This document shows, piece by piece, positions 53,733 through 62,263 of a DNA stretch of 64,000 nucleotides (within the stretch, counting starts at the first letter, position 1; each line of letters opens with the position of its first letter). This DNA comes from an uncultured Rhodospirillales bacterium (lineage in GTDB: Bacteria > Pseudomonadota > Alphaproteobacteria > Kiloniellales > Kiloniellaceae). The notes beneath the pieces are model-generated. The model made no database searches, was not told the origin of the DNA, and worked only from the letters and a program-made list of their open reading frames with translations. Where the stretch lies: contig CAJXUS010000016.1 in assembly GCA_913060675.1 (NCBI GenBank), positions 1 through 64,000 on the forward strand, read 5' to 3'. The translations under genes were made by a program, and so were the position numbers.

Positions 53733-55580
53733 ATGAAGACGACTAGATTAACAATGGCTCAGGCCCTCGCCCGGTTCCTGGCTGCACAAAAAACCGAAAT
53801 CGACGGAGAAGTCCTGCCCATCTTTGGCGGTGTCTGGGCCATTTTTGGCCACGGCAACGTCGCAGGCCTCGGTGAAGCACTCTATCACGTTCAAGAGGAC
53901 CTCCCGACCTATCGCGCCCATAATGAGCAAGGTATGGCACATGCTGCCATTGCTTTTGCCAAAGCCTCCAAACGCCGCCGGATGATGGTCTGCACGACTT
54001 CTATCGGCCCAGGTGCGACCAATATGGTAACGGCTGCCGCCCTCGCCCATGTTAATAGACTCCCGCTCCTGCTTCTTCCCGGCGACGTGTTTGCTAACCG
54101 AAATCCTGATCCGGTATTGCAACAGATCGAAGATTTTGGCGATGGAACAATTTCCGCCAACGACTGTTTCAAGCCAGTATCCAAATATTTTGATCGCATC
54201 AGCCGCCCAGAACAGATCATCCCTGCGCTAAATAGAGCAATGGCGGTATTAACAGATCCCGCAGATTGCGGCCCGGTTACCTTGGCCCTTTACCAGGATA
54301 CGCAGGCTGAGGCCTATGATTATCCAGAAAGTTTCTTTGAAGAAAAAGTTTGGCGCATCCGCCGCCCCATGCCAGATCTTCATGAACTTGAAAGCGCTGT
54401 TGCCGCCATAAAAACAGCTACCAAGCCTGTGATCATCGCGGGCGGTGGCGTGCATTACTCCCAAGCCACTGAAACCCTGTTAAAGTTTGCGCAAGAACAC
54501 AACATCCCCGTGACGGAAACCCAGGCCGGAAAATCAGCACTGCCTCACGATCACCCGCTCAATATGGGTGCGCTGGGTGTAACAGGAACATCTGCTGCCA
54601 ATGCGCTGGCAGAAGAGGCTGACCTGCTTATTGCTGTCGGAACAAGACTACAGGATTTTACCACGGGATCGTGGGCATTATTTAAGAACCCGGACCGTAA
54701 ATTTCTGGGGGTAAACATCCAGCCCTTCGATGCCACCAAGCACCGCTCTCTCCCTTTGGTTGGGGACGCCGATGTGACGCTTAAACAACTCAGCCAAACC
54801 CTTGGTAGCTGGCAAGCAGACCACAACTGGTCCGAAACGGGTGCCACTGAATACCAAAAATGGCTCCAAGCAGCCAATGCAGTAACAGCCTCAAACAACC
54901 TGCCTCATCCAACAGACGCCCAGGTCATCGGTGGCGTTCAACGCAGCACTGATGAAGATACAGTTGTCGTCTGTGCTGCTGGCGGTCTCCCCGGTGAACT
55001 GCACAAGCTCTGGCAGGCAGATAAACCCGGCGGCTATCACGTCGAGTACGGCTTTTCCTGCATGGGTTATGAAATCGCAGGCGGTCTGGGCGTAAAGATG
55101 GCAGATCCGAGCCGCGAAGTCGTTGTTATGGTCGGTGATGGATCTTACCTGATGATGAACTCAGAGATCGCAACCTCTGTTCTTCTGGGGCATCGCATGA
55201 CAATTGTACTGCTCGACAATAGAGGATACGGCTGTATCAATCGGCTCCAGCGCGGCACAGGAAGCCCATCCTTTAATAACCTTCTGCAACACACCCATCA
55301 CCAGTCATTGCCTGACATCGATTTCCGCGCTCATGCAGAAAGTTTGGGGGCTATTGCGACCAAGGTTTCCAACATCACTGAACTTGAAGCCGCAATGATC
55401 TCAGCCAAAGGCAATGATCGAACCACCGTCATCGTAATCGATACAGATCCCCTAGCCTCAACCGAAGCAGGCGGGCACTGGTGGGATGTCGCAGTTCCAG
55501 AAGTATCCCAGCAAAACGACGTAAACACGGCTCGGGAAAAATATCTCGACGCCCTAAAGCAACAACGTATCGGAGACTAA
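53733..55580 (+). CDS. iolD: 3D-(3,5/4)-trihydroxycyclohexane-1,2-dione acylhydrolase
   Basis: This 615-residue ThDP enzyme opens the cyclohexanedione ring of the inositol path. The three domains of ThDP enzymes are clear: the N-terminal Pyr domain with the catalytic-glutamate region AHNEQGMAHAAIAFAKASKR near residue 66, a central domain, and the C-terminal PP domain with GDGSYLMMNSEI and LLDNRGYG (the GDG-N motif binding ThDP and Mg). The ATG at 53733 follows GGAAAACA; the in-frame upstream extension overlaps iolC and is rejected. Confidence 0.95.
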   Translation: MKTTRLTMAQALARFLAAQKTEIDGEVLPIFGGVWAIFGHGNVAGLGEALYHVQEDLPTYRAHNEQGMAHAAIAFAKASKRRRMMVCTTSIGPGATNMVTAAALAHVNRLPLLLLPGDVFANRNPDPVLQQIEDFGDGTISANDCFKPVSKYFDRISRPEQIIPALNRAMAVLTDPADCGPVTLALYQDTQAEAYDYPESFFEEKVWRIRRPMPDLHELESAVAAIKTATKPVIIAGGGVHYSQATETLLKFAQEHNIPVTETQAGKSALPHDHPLNMGALGVTGTSAANALAEEADLLIAVGTRLQDFTTGSWALFKNPDRKFLGVNIQPFDATKHRSLPLVGDADVTLKQLSQTLGSWQADHNWSETGATEYQKWLQAANAVTASNNLPHPTDAQVIGGVQRSTDEDTVVVCAAGGLPGELHKLWQADKPGGYHVEYGFSCMGYEIAGGLGVKMADPSREVVVMVGDGSYLMMNSEIATSVLLGHRMTIVLLDNRGYGCINRLQRGTGSPSFNNLLQHTHHQSLPDIDFRAHAESLGAIATKVSNITELEAAMISAKGNDRTTVIVIDTDPLASTEAGGHWWDVAVPEVSQQNDVNTAREKYLDALKQQRIGD

Positions 55581-55584
55581 CCCC

Positions 55585-56481
55585 ATGGCCATTCGTATCG
55601 GTGCCAATCCTATTGGCTGGTCAAACGACGACATGACTGAACTCGGCGGACACATTACACTTGAACAGTGCCTGAGCGAAGCCCGAGAAGCCGGGTTTGT
55701 CGGCATGGAGCTTGGCAATAAGTTCCCCCGTGAAGCCAATGCGCTAAAATCAGTCTTATCCAATCATGGACAGGATCTTGTCTCTGGTTGGTATTCGTCT
55801 GAACTCCTTGTCCGCTCCGTACAAGATGAGTTGGAAAATCTTCGCCCTCACCTGAATTTACTGAAGGCCTGTGGTTCTAACGTTCTGGTTTTTGCCGAGA
55901 CATCCAATGCGATCCACGGCGATATAAATATCCCATTGTCCCAACGCCCGGTTATGGCTGATGGCGATTGGGCAGAGTTTGGACGCAAGATTACCGAAGT
56001 CGGCGATGCCGTTTTAGCCGAAGGCGTCCGTTTGGTTTACCATCATCATATGGGAACCATCGTCCAGTCCGAAGAAGACATTCACGCCTTTATGGCTGCA
56101 ACCGGACCTTCTGTTCATCTCTTGCTTGATACCGGTCACGCCACCTGGGCCGGGGCTGACCCAGCCGCCTTGGCACGACAATATCTCAACCGGATCAGCC
56201 ACGTACATACCAAAGACGTGCGCAAAGATATCATGGAACGATCTGCCACCGAAGATTTGAGCTTTCTCAATGCCATCATCAAGGGTGTCTATACTGTCCC
56301 CGGCGACGGCATGATCGATTTTGTCGCCACCTTGAAAGAGCTTAAAGGCTACAACGGTTGGGTCATCGTTGAAGCCGAGCAATATTCGGATCAGATATCT
56401 GCACTGAGTTTTGCCAAACTTGGCCACAAGAACCTCACAAATTACCTGACCCAAGCTGGTTTGATTGACCAAGCCGCCTGA
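55585..56481 (+). CDS. iolE: Inosose dehydratase (2-keto-myo-inositol dehydratase)
   Basis: This 298-residue TIM-barrel enzyme removes water from scyllo-inosose. It starts with IGANPIGWSNDDMTELGGHI, which is diagnostic for IolE, and carries metal-site residues in RLVYHHHMGTIVQSEEDI, LLLDTGHATWAGADP and WVIVEAEQ. It follows iolD after four bases, so translation is probably coupled. Confidence 0.95.
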   Translation: MAIRIGANPIGWSNDDMTELGGHITLEQCLSEAREAGFVGMELGNKFPREANALKSVLSNHGQDLVSGWYSSELLVRSVQDELENLRPHLNLLKACGSNVLVFAETSNAIHGDINIPLSQRPVMADGDWAEFGRKITEVGDAVLAEGVRLVYHHHMGTIVQSEEDIHAFMAATGPSVHLLLDTGHATWAGADPAALARQYLNRISHVHTKDVRKDIMERSATEDLSFLNAIIKGVYTVPGDGMIDFVATLKELKGYNGWVIVEAEQYSDQISALSFAKLGHKNLTNYLTQAGLIDQAA

Positions 56482-56500
56482 TCAAGAACAGGATGAAATC

Positions 56501-57325
56501 ATGAGTAAACTTCTCGTCAAACCGACAGAACCAACCATCACTGGCCGCGTCATTGAAGTCACCCCGGAGAGCGCGGGTTGGACCTATGTTGGCTTTAACG
56601 TTCATAAACTTACCCAAAGCCAAAAACTCTCAGAGCAGACCAATGACAGAGAAGTTTGTCTGGTTTTTGTTTCCGGCAAAGGCCGCGTTAAGGTTGATGA
56701 CCAAGACTTCGGCATCCTTGGCGAACGCATGTCTCCGTTCGAAGGCAAACCCTGGTCAGTATACATTCCTGCGGGAAGCCTTTGGTCAGTAGAGGCGACA
56801 ACCGAAGTAGAACTCGCCATCTGCTCAGCACCCGGTGACATCCCATCCAATAATGCAAAGGATGAAACCAAATTAGAGGCCCGCGTTATAGGTCCCGATC
56901 AAGCAGGCAAAGAAACCCGTGGTGAAGGCACCAATGTCCGGCACGTCGCCAACATATTGCCGGAGACAGAACCCGCCCACAGCCTGCTTGTTGTCGAGGT
57001 CATAACCCCCGGCGGCCACTGGTCTTCTTATCCACCGCACAAACACGACCGCGACGCTCTACCGGATGAATCTCTACTGGAAGAGACCTATTACCACCGC
57101 CTCAACCCTTCTCAGGGTTTTGCCTTTCAGCGGGTTTATACCGATGACAGGTCTCTGGACGAAACCATCACAGTCGAAGATGGCAATGTCGTCCTCGTCC
57201 CAGAAGGCTACCACCCCTGCGGTGCCCCGCATGGATACGATCTTTATTATTTAAACGTGATGGCAGGCCCCAAACGCATATGGAAATTCCATAACGATCC
57301 AGCTCATGAGTGGATGCTGAAATAG
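56501..57325 (+). CDS. iolB: 5-deoxy-glucuronate isomerase
   Basis: This 274-residue cupin enzyme converts 5-deoxy-glucuronate to 5-keto-2-deoxygluconate. Double-cupin features are seen: the metal site in SSYPPHKHDRD near residue 172 with EETYYHRLNPSQGFAFQRVY, and PEGYHPCGAPHGYDLYYLN near residue 235. The ATG at 56501 follows AGGATGA. It is last in the iol operon. The final enzyme iolA (methylmalonate-semialdehyde dehydrogenase) is not in the window. Confidence 0.95.
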   Translation: MSKLLVKPTEPTITGRVIEVTPESAGWTYVGFNVHKLTQSQKLSEQTNDREVCLVFVSGKGRVKVDDQDFGILGERMSPFEGKPWSVYIPAGSLWSVEATTEVELAICSAPGDIPSNNAKDETKLEARVIGPDQAGKETRGEGTNVRHVANILPETEPAHSLLVVEVITPGGHWSSYPPHKHDRDALPDESLLEETYYHRLNPSQGFAFQRVYTDDRSLDETITVEDGNVVLVPEGYHPCGAPHGYDLYYLNVMAGPKRIWKFHNDPAHEWMLK

Positions 57326-57370
57326 AATTGTATTCTTAGACAAATAGATCCACACGCGTTTGAAACGTTA

Positions 57371-57421
57371 AATACCGCGTCATGATAATCCAACACCATC
57401 GGCAATCAGTGACGCGGTATT
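57371..57421. terminator. Long inverted repeat between convergent iolB and the HutH-like gene
   Basis: AATACCGCGTCA (57371-57382) and TGACGCGGTATT (57410-57421) are a perfect 12-bp inverted repeat with a 27-base loop. The position suits a bidirectional terminator, but the loop is long and no T-run follows. Confidence 0.55.
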
Positions 57422-57452
57422 ATTCACGACTTATTTCGGGTTTATTTCCAGG

Positions 57453-58937
57453 TTATTTTTGGCCAGATAAACTTAAGAGCTCACCACTCCGTACCAGATC
57501 CATAATAGGAGCTAGCCTGAAAACATCCTCCCCCTCGGTATGAATAGGCAACATTGGGTGTAAGCGCTCAACCACGCCCCTCACCCCTTCTCCGAGAGAT
57601 CCTTTACCCACCCGCCTTCGCAAGATGGCCCAAACCGATATAATCAGCTCGACCGCGACAATTTTCCAAGCCGCATCTACCACACGACCGAGATCATGTA
57701 CGGCGTGTAGCGCGTACCCGGCGGTATCTTCCACGCCATCTGCCAATTGCCCCACAGATATTAAAAGGTGTGGCGGCGCCCAAATCTTGGCTGAAGCAAT
57801 CAGCGAAGCGGCAATATGCCCGAGATTTAAAAACTGTACGCCGCCAATTGCAGAGCCTTCTTCCGATAGGCCTGTTGGAAGGCCTGAAAAGGCCGTCCAT
57901 TGTTGTTTGTGCAACCTTTCGCCAGCCAAATCACAAACTTTTGCCAGCGCTTGACGTAGGCTATCAATCGCCAGGGTCATGCCGGTTGAATCCATGTTGC
58001 CGTGGCTGATCGCACAATGGCTATCCACGTCGATGATCGGATTGTCGTGGACCGTATTTAGCTCAACAGTCCAAACGTTCATTGCATGGGTTAGGACCTC
58101 CCACGTCGCGCCATGAACCTGACTGGCACAGCGAAAACTAAGGGGATCTTGTAAGAACCGGGGTTCTCCGGCTTGCCATAAAACAGAATTAGTAAGAATG
58201 CGCCGCATCGCCCCGGCCGATTTGGCTTGGCCTTTACGGCGATGTGCCGCATTGGCCTGTTCTGATAAGGCGGTGAGGTTGCCACGAAATCCTTCAAGGG
58301 CAATTGCGGCGGATAAATCAAATGTCGTAAGCAGTCTCTCGGCCTCGACCAACTGCTCAGCGCCACAAGCAAGGGAAATGGCGTTGGAATTAATCAGAGA
58401 GAGCGCTTCTTTGGCCCGTGGCAGACCACAAGCTTTGGCCTCGTCAGATGATAACAGCCAGTGGGCAATCTGTGCCAAAGGCACGAGATCCGAAGCGCCG
58501 ACCGAGCCACTGGCGTCAATTTCAGGCATTTCACCTGTGTTGATCCTCTTAAGGAGTAATCGAACCAAGTCTTCCGATACACCAGAGAAGCCACGCCCGT
58601 AAGCGTTCACCATATAAATAAGAGCAGCCCGAACGGTTTCAGGCTTCAGGGTCGGGCCAGGGACCCGCGTGGCATGTGCCTTGATCAGGCGTTCGTTGTA
58701 GTTTGAAACCGCTTCACTCGAAACCACAAAATCCTTTTGCGAACCAACCCCTGTGGTCACACCATAGGCTGCCTGCCCACTATCTACAATTCCATCCACG
58801 ATAGCACGTGAGACTGAAATACGTTGCCAAGCCTCATCCGATAAAACCACTGGTCGTTTGAATACTACGGCATGGACAAGGGAGCCGGGATCAAGGGTTT
58901 CCCCATCAAGGATAAGAGGGGTGTTAGCTGAGTTCAT
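57453..58937 (-). CDS. HutH-like aromatic amino acid ammonia-lyase homolog with altered MIO motif
   Basis: This 494-residue protein has the histidine/phenylalanine ammonia-lyase fold. Conserved parts include AYGVTTGVG with Tyr58, NYNERLIKAH, LINSNAISLACG, LSFRCASQVHGA and NTVHDNPIID. The motif that forms the MIO cofactor is normally GSVGASGDLxPL. Here residues 144-150 read GSVGASD, so the glycine of the Ala-Ser-Gly triad is missing and aspartate takes its place. This may prevent normal MIO formation. Ergothionase, a HutH relative that I recall works without MIO and eliminates trimethylamine, is one possible comparison. The gene lies downstream of the oxygenase-dddP pair on the same strand, behind a terminator. 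Confidence 0.8.
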   Translation of the reverse strand: MNSANTPLILDGETLDPGSLVHAVVFKRPVVLSDEAWQRISVSRAIVDGIVDSGQAAYGVTTGVGSQKDFVVSSEAVSNYNERLIKAHATRVPGPTLKPETVRAALIYMVNAYGRGFSGVSEDLVRLLLKRINTGEMPEIDASGSVGASDLVPLAQIAHWLLSSDEAKACGLPRAKEALSLINSNAISLACGAEQLVEAERLLTTFDLSAAIALEGFRGNLTALSEQANAAHRRKGQAKSAGAMRRILTNSVLWQAGEPRFLQDPLSFRCASQVHGATWEVLTHAMNVWTVELNTVHDNPIIDVDSHCAISHGNMDSTGMTLAIDSLRQALAKVCDLAGERLHKQQWTAFSGLPTGLSEEGSAIGGVQFLNLGHIAASLIASAKIWAPPHLLISVGQLADGVEDTAGYALHAVHDLGRVVDAAWKIVAVELIISVWAILRRRVGKGSLGEGVRGVVERLHPMLPIHTEGEDVFRLAPIMDLVRSGELLSLSGQK

Positions 58938-58977
58938 ATTCTAAGCACTTCTTTTAACATATTAATCAAACGAAAAG

Positions 58978-59012
58978 GGTCGCCCGCACTCAATTCACGT
59001 GTGCAGGCGACC
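58978..59012 (-). terminator. Terminator of the oxygenase-dddP operon
   Basis: GGTCGCC and GGCGACC form a seven-pair stem, extended inward by GTGTG/CGCAC-type pairs. CTTTTCG follows on the minus strand. It lies between the DddP-like gene and the HutH-like gene, so the latter is either separate or expressed by read-through. Confidence 0.7.
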
Positions 59013-59103
59013 TAAAAATACCTAGTGCCAGGGAACTCGTAAGCAAGGGAAGAACCGACCGACAGGTATTATCAAATTCAGGCTTTCACTATTATTCCAT
59101 GGG

Positions 59104-60348
59104 TCAAAGTTCCCAAGGGAATGTATCAAGCCGTTCGACACCGTTTTCTGTGACCAACACCTGAGTTTCCAGCTTGATACTTTCCGAGCCTTTTTCGGCG
59201 ATCAAACTTTCGACACAGACAACCATGTTGGTCTCAAATCGACCGCCGTGATTATACTCAAAATCTGGGTGTAATAAGATCACAGGCCATTCATCGGCCA
59301 TGCCCACACCGTGAGCGGCAAGGGAATAGCGGTATGGCTGAAAGCGCTCTGGGATTTGCCAGGACTTTTCATTGAACTCATTAAAACTCAGGCCATTTTT
59401 TATCAAATCTAAATTGTGATTTACCTGATCTAAAGCAGCAGAGTAGAGCTCTTTTTGTTTATCGTTCATAGGCGTATGGCCGCACGTCCAAGCCCGGGAT
59501 AAATCAGCGCAATAGCCATAAGGACCAATCATATCAGTATCAAACGAGATCATTTCTCCTGCTTGGCAAGGACGGTCAGAGCATTCTTTGTACCAAGGGT
59601 TGGTATTCGGCCCACATGTCAGCAGCTTGGTTTCCAGCCAGTCACCACCAGACCTCGCGTTTTCAAAATGCAGATGTGCCCACAATTCCTGTTCGGTAAC
59701 GCCAGGATGTGAGTGTTCAAAAATACGCGCCATACCTGCTTCACAAACCCGGATTGTCCAGCGCATTAACTCGATTTCTTCAGATGATTTAATCGACCTT
59801 GCGCGCTCGGTTATCTGGCCACCTTCGACAATAACAGACCCCCGCTCTTGAAGGGCGAAAACGCCTTCAGGTTCCATGCGGTCAATCGCAAGGCGTTTGT
59901 TTCCACCACCATACTGTTGTATCAAATCTGTAATTTCGTCGGCCCAATTCCCGACAAACTCGGAAACCCGATCACCAGCCCCCATAAACATCCAACCCTT
60001 GGCAATGCGAACTTCGTCGATCCCCTCAAGCCCTTCATTCAGATGTTCGCAAGACTTAAACTCGAACATAATGCCGGGACCATCGGTAAAAATCAGAGCG
60101 TAGCGAATGGGGTTATGCGCGGTCCAAACCTGCATGTTAGAACAATCAAAGGCATAACGAATATTCACCGGATCGTAGAGCAGGATCGCTCCACATTCAT
60201 TTTCCACCAATAATTCTCGAATGCGCGAGAGCCTGTACTTTCGTGCTGCTAGCAAAGTTTCGTGTGGTACAGGGCTTTTTAAGGGTTTGTCGGAACCTTC
60301 AGCGTTAAGAAACGCGCGCTTTTGGTCGCCCATTGGGAAATAATTCAT
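59104..60348 (-). CDS. dddP: DddP-like M24-family enzyme (predicted DMSP lyase)
   Basis: This 414-residue protein of the M24 (pita-bread) family has all six metal ligands: Asp270, Asp272, Asp282, His346, Glu380 and Glu394. From memory, Ruegeria DddP uses Asp295, Asp297, Asp307, His371, Glu406 and Glu421, and active-site Tyr366 and Asp377; here Tyr341 and Asp352 fit the same offset of 25. The N-terminal segment DPVNIRYAFDCSNMQVWTAH also matches. DddP cleaves dimethylsulfoniopropionate to DMS and acrylate. No acrylate-use gene is adjacent, so another substrate is possible. It overlaps the oxygenase gene by four bases (ATGA). Confidence 0.75.
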   Translation of the reverse strand: MNYFPMGDQKRAFLNAEGSDKPLKSPVPHETLLAARKYRLSRIRELLVENECGAILLYDPVNIRYAFDCSNMQVWTAHNPIRYALIFTDGPGIMFEFKSCEHLNEGLEGIDEVRIAKGWMFMGAGDRVSEFVGNWADEITDLIQQYGGGNKRLAIDRMEPEGVFALQERGSVIVEGGQITERARSIKSSEEIELMRWTIRVCEAGMARIFEHSHPGVTEQELWAHLHFENARSGGDWLETKLLTCGPNTNPWYKECSDRPCQAGEMISFDTDMIGPYGYCADLSRAWTCGHTPMNDKQKELYSAALDQVNHNLDLIKNGLSFNEFNEKSWQIPERFQPYRYSLAAHGVGMADEWPVILLHPDFEYNHGGRFETNMVVCVESLIAEKGSESIKLETQVLVTENGVERLDTFPWEL

Positions 60349-61133
60349 GCTGTTCTACCATAAAAACCAAGGCGCTCTTTGTCGCTAAACATAACGTCAG
60401 GTTCTTCGTAATACGAATACACACTCACAATACGTTCAGTTGGACCTTCGACCGGGGTAACACGGTGGGCTGTGTAAACACCCTTAAAAACATTCAACGT
60501 GCCCGCTTCAATCATCAAGGTTTGCACATCCGTATCCTTCCCGTTCAACAGGTTGGCGACACCGTCGTAATTGGGATTATCATCGGTGCGTAGGTTGTTA
60601 CGATATTGGAAAGCTCCCCCTGCTTTGGGGGACTGTAAGATCACTGTGGTGGTGAACTCCGAGCGATCAAAATGCCAGTTCAAGGATTCTCCATGGCGAT
60701 AAGCCATTACGTTGGCCCGAGCCAAAGGGTCTTCCATACGATAAAGAACATCTTTGCCCATCACCGCCGCGAGAAAATCGATAAAGGGCTGCCACTCATA
60801 CAATTGACACACCAGGCTGTTCGGCATTTGATCAGCACAAACCGTATGGTTAATCGTTTCGAAATTTTGTAACGCAGGATGATCTGCAGCAATATCATCC
60901 GGATTTTTTTTAAAATATATGTTGTGCTTACGCATGTGGGCGAATGACACCTCTTCTATCAACGGCTTCATTTCATCAACACATCTGCTCAGTGCATCTG
61001 GCAGGATGAACCCCTCGAGGCTGAAAATACCTTCACTGGCCAACTTATCCTGACAATCTGCGACAAGTTTTTCCCCTGCAGCAGAGCTTAGGTCATCAAT
61101 CGGATATCTTGCTAAGTCCAATAGTCGGTTCAT
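60345..61133 (-). CDS. BesD/HalD-type 2-oxoglutarate Fe(II) oxygenase, HxD form
   Basis: This 262-residue protein resembles the BesD/HalD group of amino-acid halogenases and hydroxylases. The core reads NWHFDRSEFTTTVILQSPKA, then GGAFQYRNNLR, GTLNVFKGVYTAHRVTPVEG, TERIVSV and LGFYGRTA at the end. Iron ligands would be His154, Asp156 and His223, with Arg234 for 2-oxoglutarate. Halogenases of this group have glycine instead of the aspartate; its presence here predicts hydroxylation, probably of a free amino acid. The ATG at 61133 has GAGGAA upstream; an in-frame ATG at 61139 is too close to it. It is the first gene before dddP. Confidence 0.72.
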   Translation of the reverse strand: MNRLLDLARYPIDDLSSAAGEKLVADCQDKLASEGIFSLEGFILPDALSRCVDEMKPLIEEVSFAHMRKHNIYFKKNPDDIAADHPALQNFETINHTVCADQMPNSLVCQLYEWQPFIDFLAAVMGKDVLYRMEDPLARANVMAYRHGESLNWHFDRSEFTTTVILQSPKAGGAFQYRNNLRTDDNPNYDGVANLLNGKDTDVQTLMIEAGTLNVFKGVYTAHRVTPVEGPTERIVSVYSYYEEPDVMFSDKERLGFYGRTA

Positions 61134-61217
61134 CGCCATTTCCTCGTAACTGTAAATTGTTTGAAGTGTTCATTACGTACAATTTATCTTTCCATCAACG
61201 GCAATTTTTCTTATCTT

Positions 61218-61236
61218 GACTAAGATATTCTTAGTC
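61218..61236. promoter_or_regulatory. Perfect inverted repeat between the oxygenase and LysR genes
   Basis: GACTAAGATATTCTTAGTC has eight-base arms around TAT. It lies in the divergent promoter region, just before the LysR ribosome binding site, and is the likely LysR binding site for autoregulation and control of the oxygenase-dddP operon. Confidence 0.7.
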
Positions 61237-61274
61237 ATGCTTTATATAAGGAGCTTAACGCCATCAGCCGAAAT

Positions 61275-62186
61275 TTGCCCCCGCTCAATGCTATTCGTGC
61301 TTTTGAGGCCGCCGCCCGTTACGGCGGCTACGTTGCTGCTGCGCAAGAACTTGGCGTAACCCCAGCCGCGATTAGTCAGCAGGTCAAAAACTTGGAGAAA
61401 TACTTCGGAAAACTGCTTTTTAGTCGTCAGAACAACTCACTTACGTTGACTGACAATGGCGTCAAAGTTTATGCCGACAGTACCGAGGCATTAGAACGGT
61501 TGGAAAAAATGACCGCTCGGATCTATGAAAAAGAAGTCCGTAGCCGACTAGTCATCAGCGTCTTGCCATCACTCGCAAACCGATGGCTAAACCGCGTTTT
61601 GAGAGAATATTTTGCACTTGATCCCGCAACCTATCTGGACATCCGAGTTGAAAATGATCCCGTAGATTTTGAACGTAATAACATCGATGTTCGCATCAGT
61701 TACGGCAAAAATCTCTATAGCGAACTGCGAACACAGGTTCTATACGAGGACAAAGTACAACCCATGTGTACCCCTCAGTTTCTCGAACGACACTCGATTG
61801 ACGTGACGAACCCGCTTACACTCGCAGATGAACATCTTATCCATGTCAACTGGCCGCCAAGCTTTACCTCTCACCCCACCTGGGCGGACTGGTTTGCAAG
61901 TGTGGGGTCAGAACATATTCCAATCCATGGACGAGGACATCGGGTTGATATGTCTGCTTTGGCAGTTGATCTTGCCCTGGCAAACGCCGGCTTCATTCTC
62001 GGGCAGCAATTATTGACGGTAGAGGAAACGTCTTCGGGGCAGTTAATTACCCCCTTTGACCAAACGATCCCTTTAGGCCATGCCTATTGCGCCGTTTGCT
62101 CGCACGTTAAGTACAAAAAAAGTAGTGTACGAAATTTTGTCGACTGGATCGCGCAAAGATTTCCCACCATAGGCGGCTTACCCTGA
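61275..62186 (+). CDS. LysR-family regulator, GcvA-like
   Basis: This regulator of about 303 residues has a LysR helix-turn-helix (PLNAIRAFEAAARYGGYVAA, then AQELGVTPAAISQQVKNLEK) and an effector domain with the GcvA-type features LVISVLPSLANRWLNRVL and LALANAGFILGQQLL. The TTG at 61275 is the first standard start, but AAGGAG (61248-61253) is too far from it. Family members begin with about MSRxLPPLNALRAFEAA, and the in-frame codon that fits both is ATC at 61263, nine bases after AAGGAG. A rare ATC start is therefore possible. It is divergent from the oxygenase gene. Confidence 0.9.
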   Translation: MPPLNAIRAFEAAARYGGYVAAAQELGVTPAAISQQVKNLEKYFGKLLFSRQNNSLTLTDNGVKVYADSTEALERLEKMTARIYEKEVRSRLVISVLPSLANRWLNRVLREYFALDPATYLDIRVENDPVDFERNNIDVRISYGKNLYSELRTQVLYEDKVQPMCTPQFLERHSIDVTNPLTLADEHLIHVNWPPSFTSHPTWADWFASVGSEHIPIHGRGHRVDMSALAVDLALANAGFILGQQLLTVEETSSGQLITPFDQTIPLGHAYCAVCSHVKYKKSSVRNFVDWIAQRFPTIGGLP

Positions 62187-62263
62187 TGAATAACACTGCC
62201 TGTAATTACATGAATAAGGGATCAACTGAGCGGATTTATTTATCACAAAGAAACCACGGCAAA

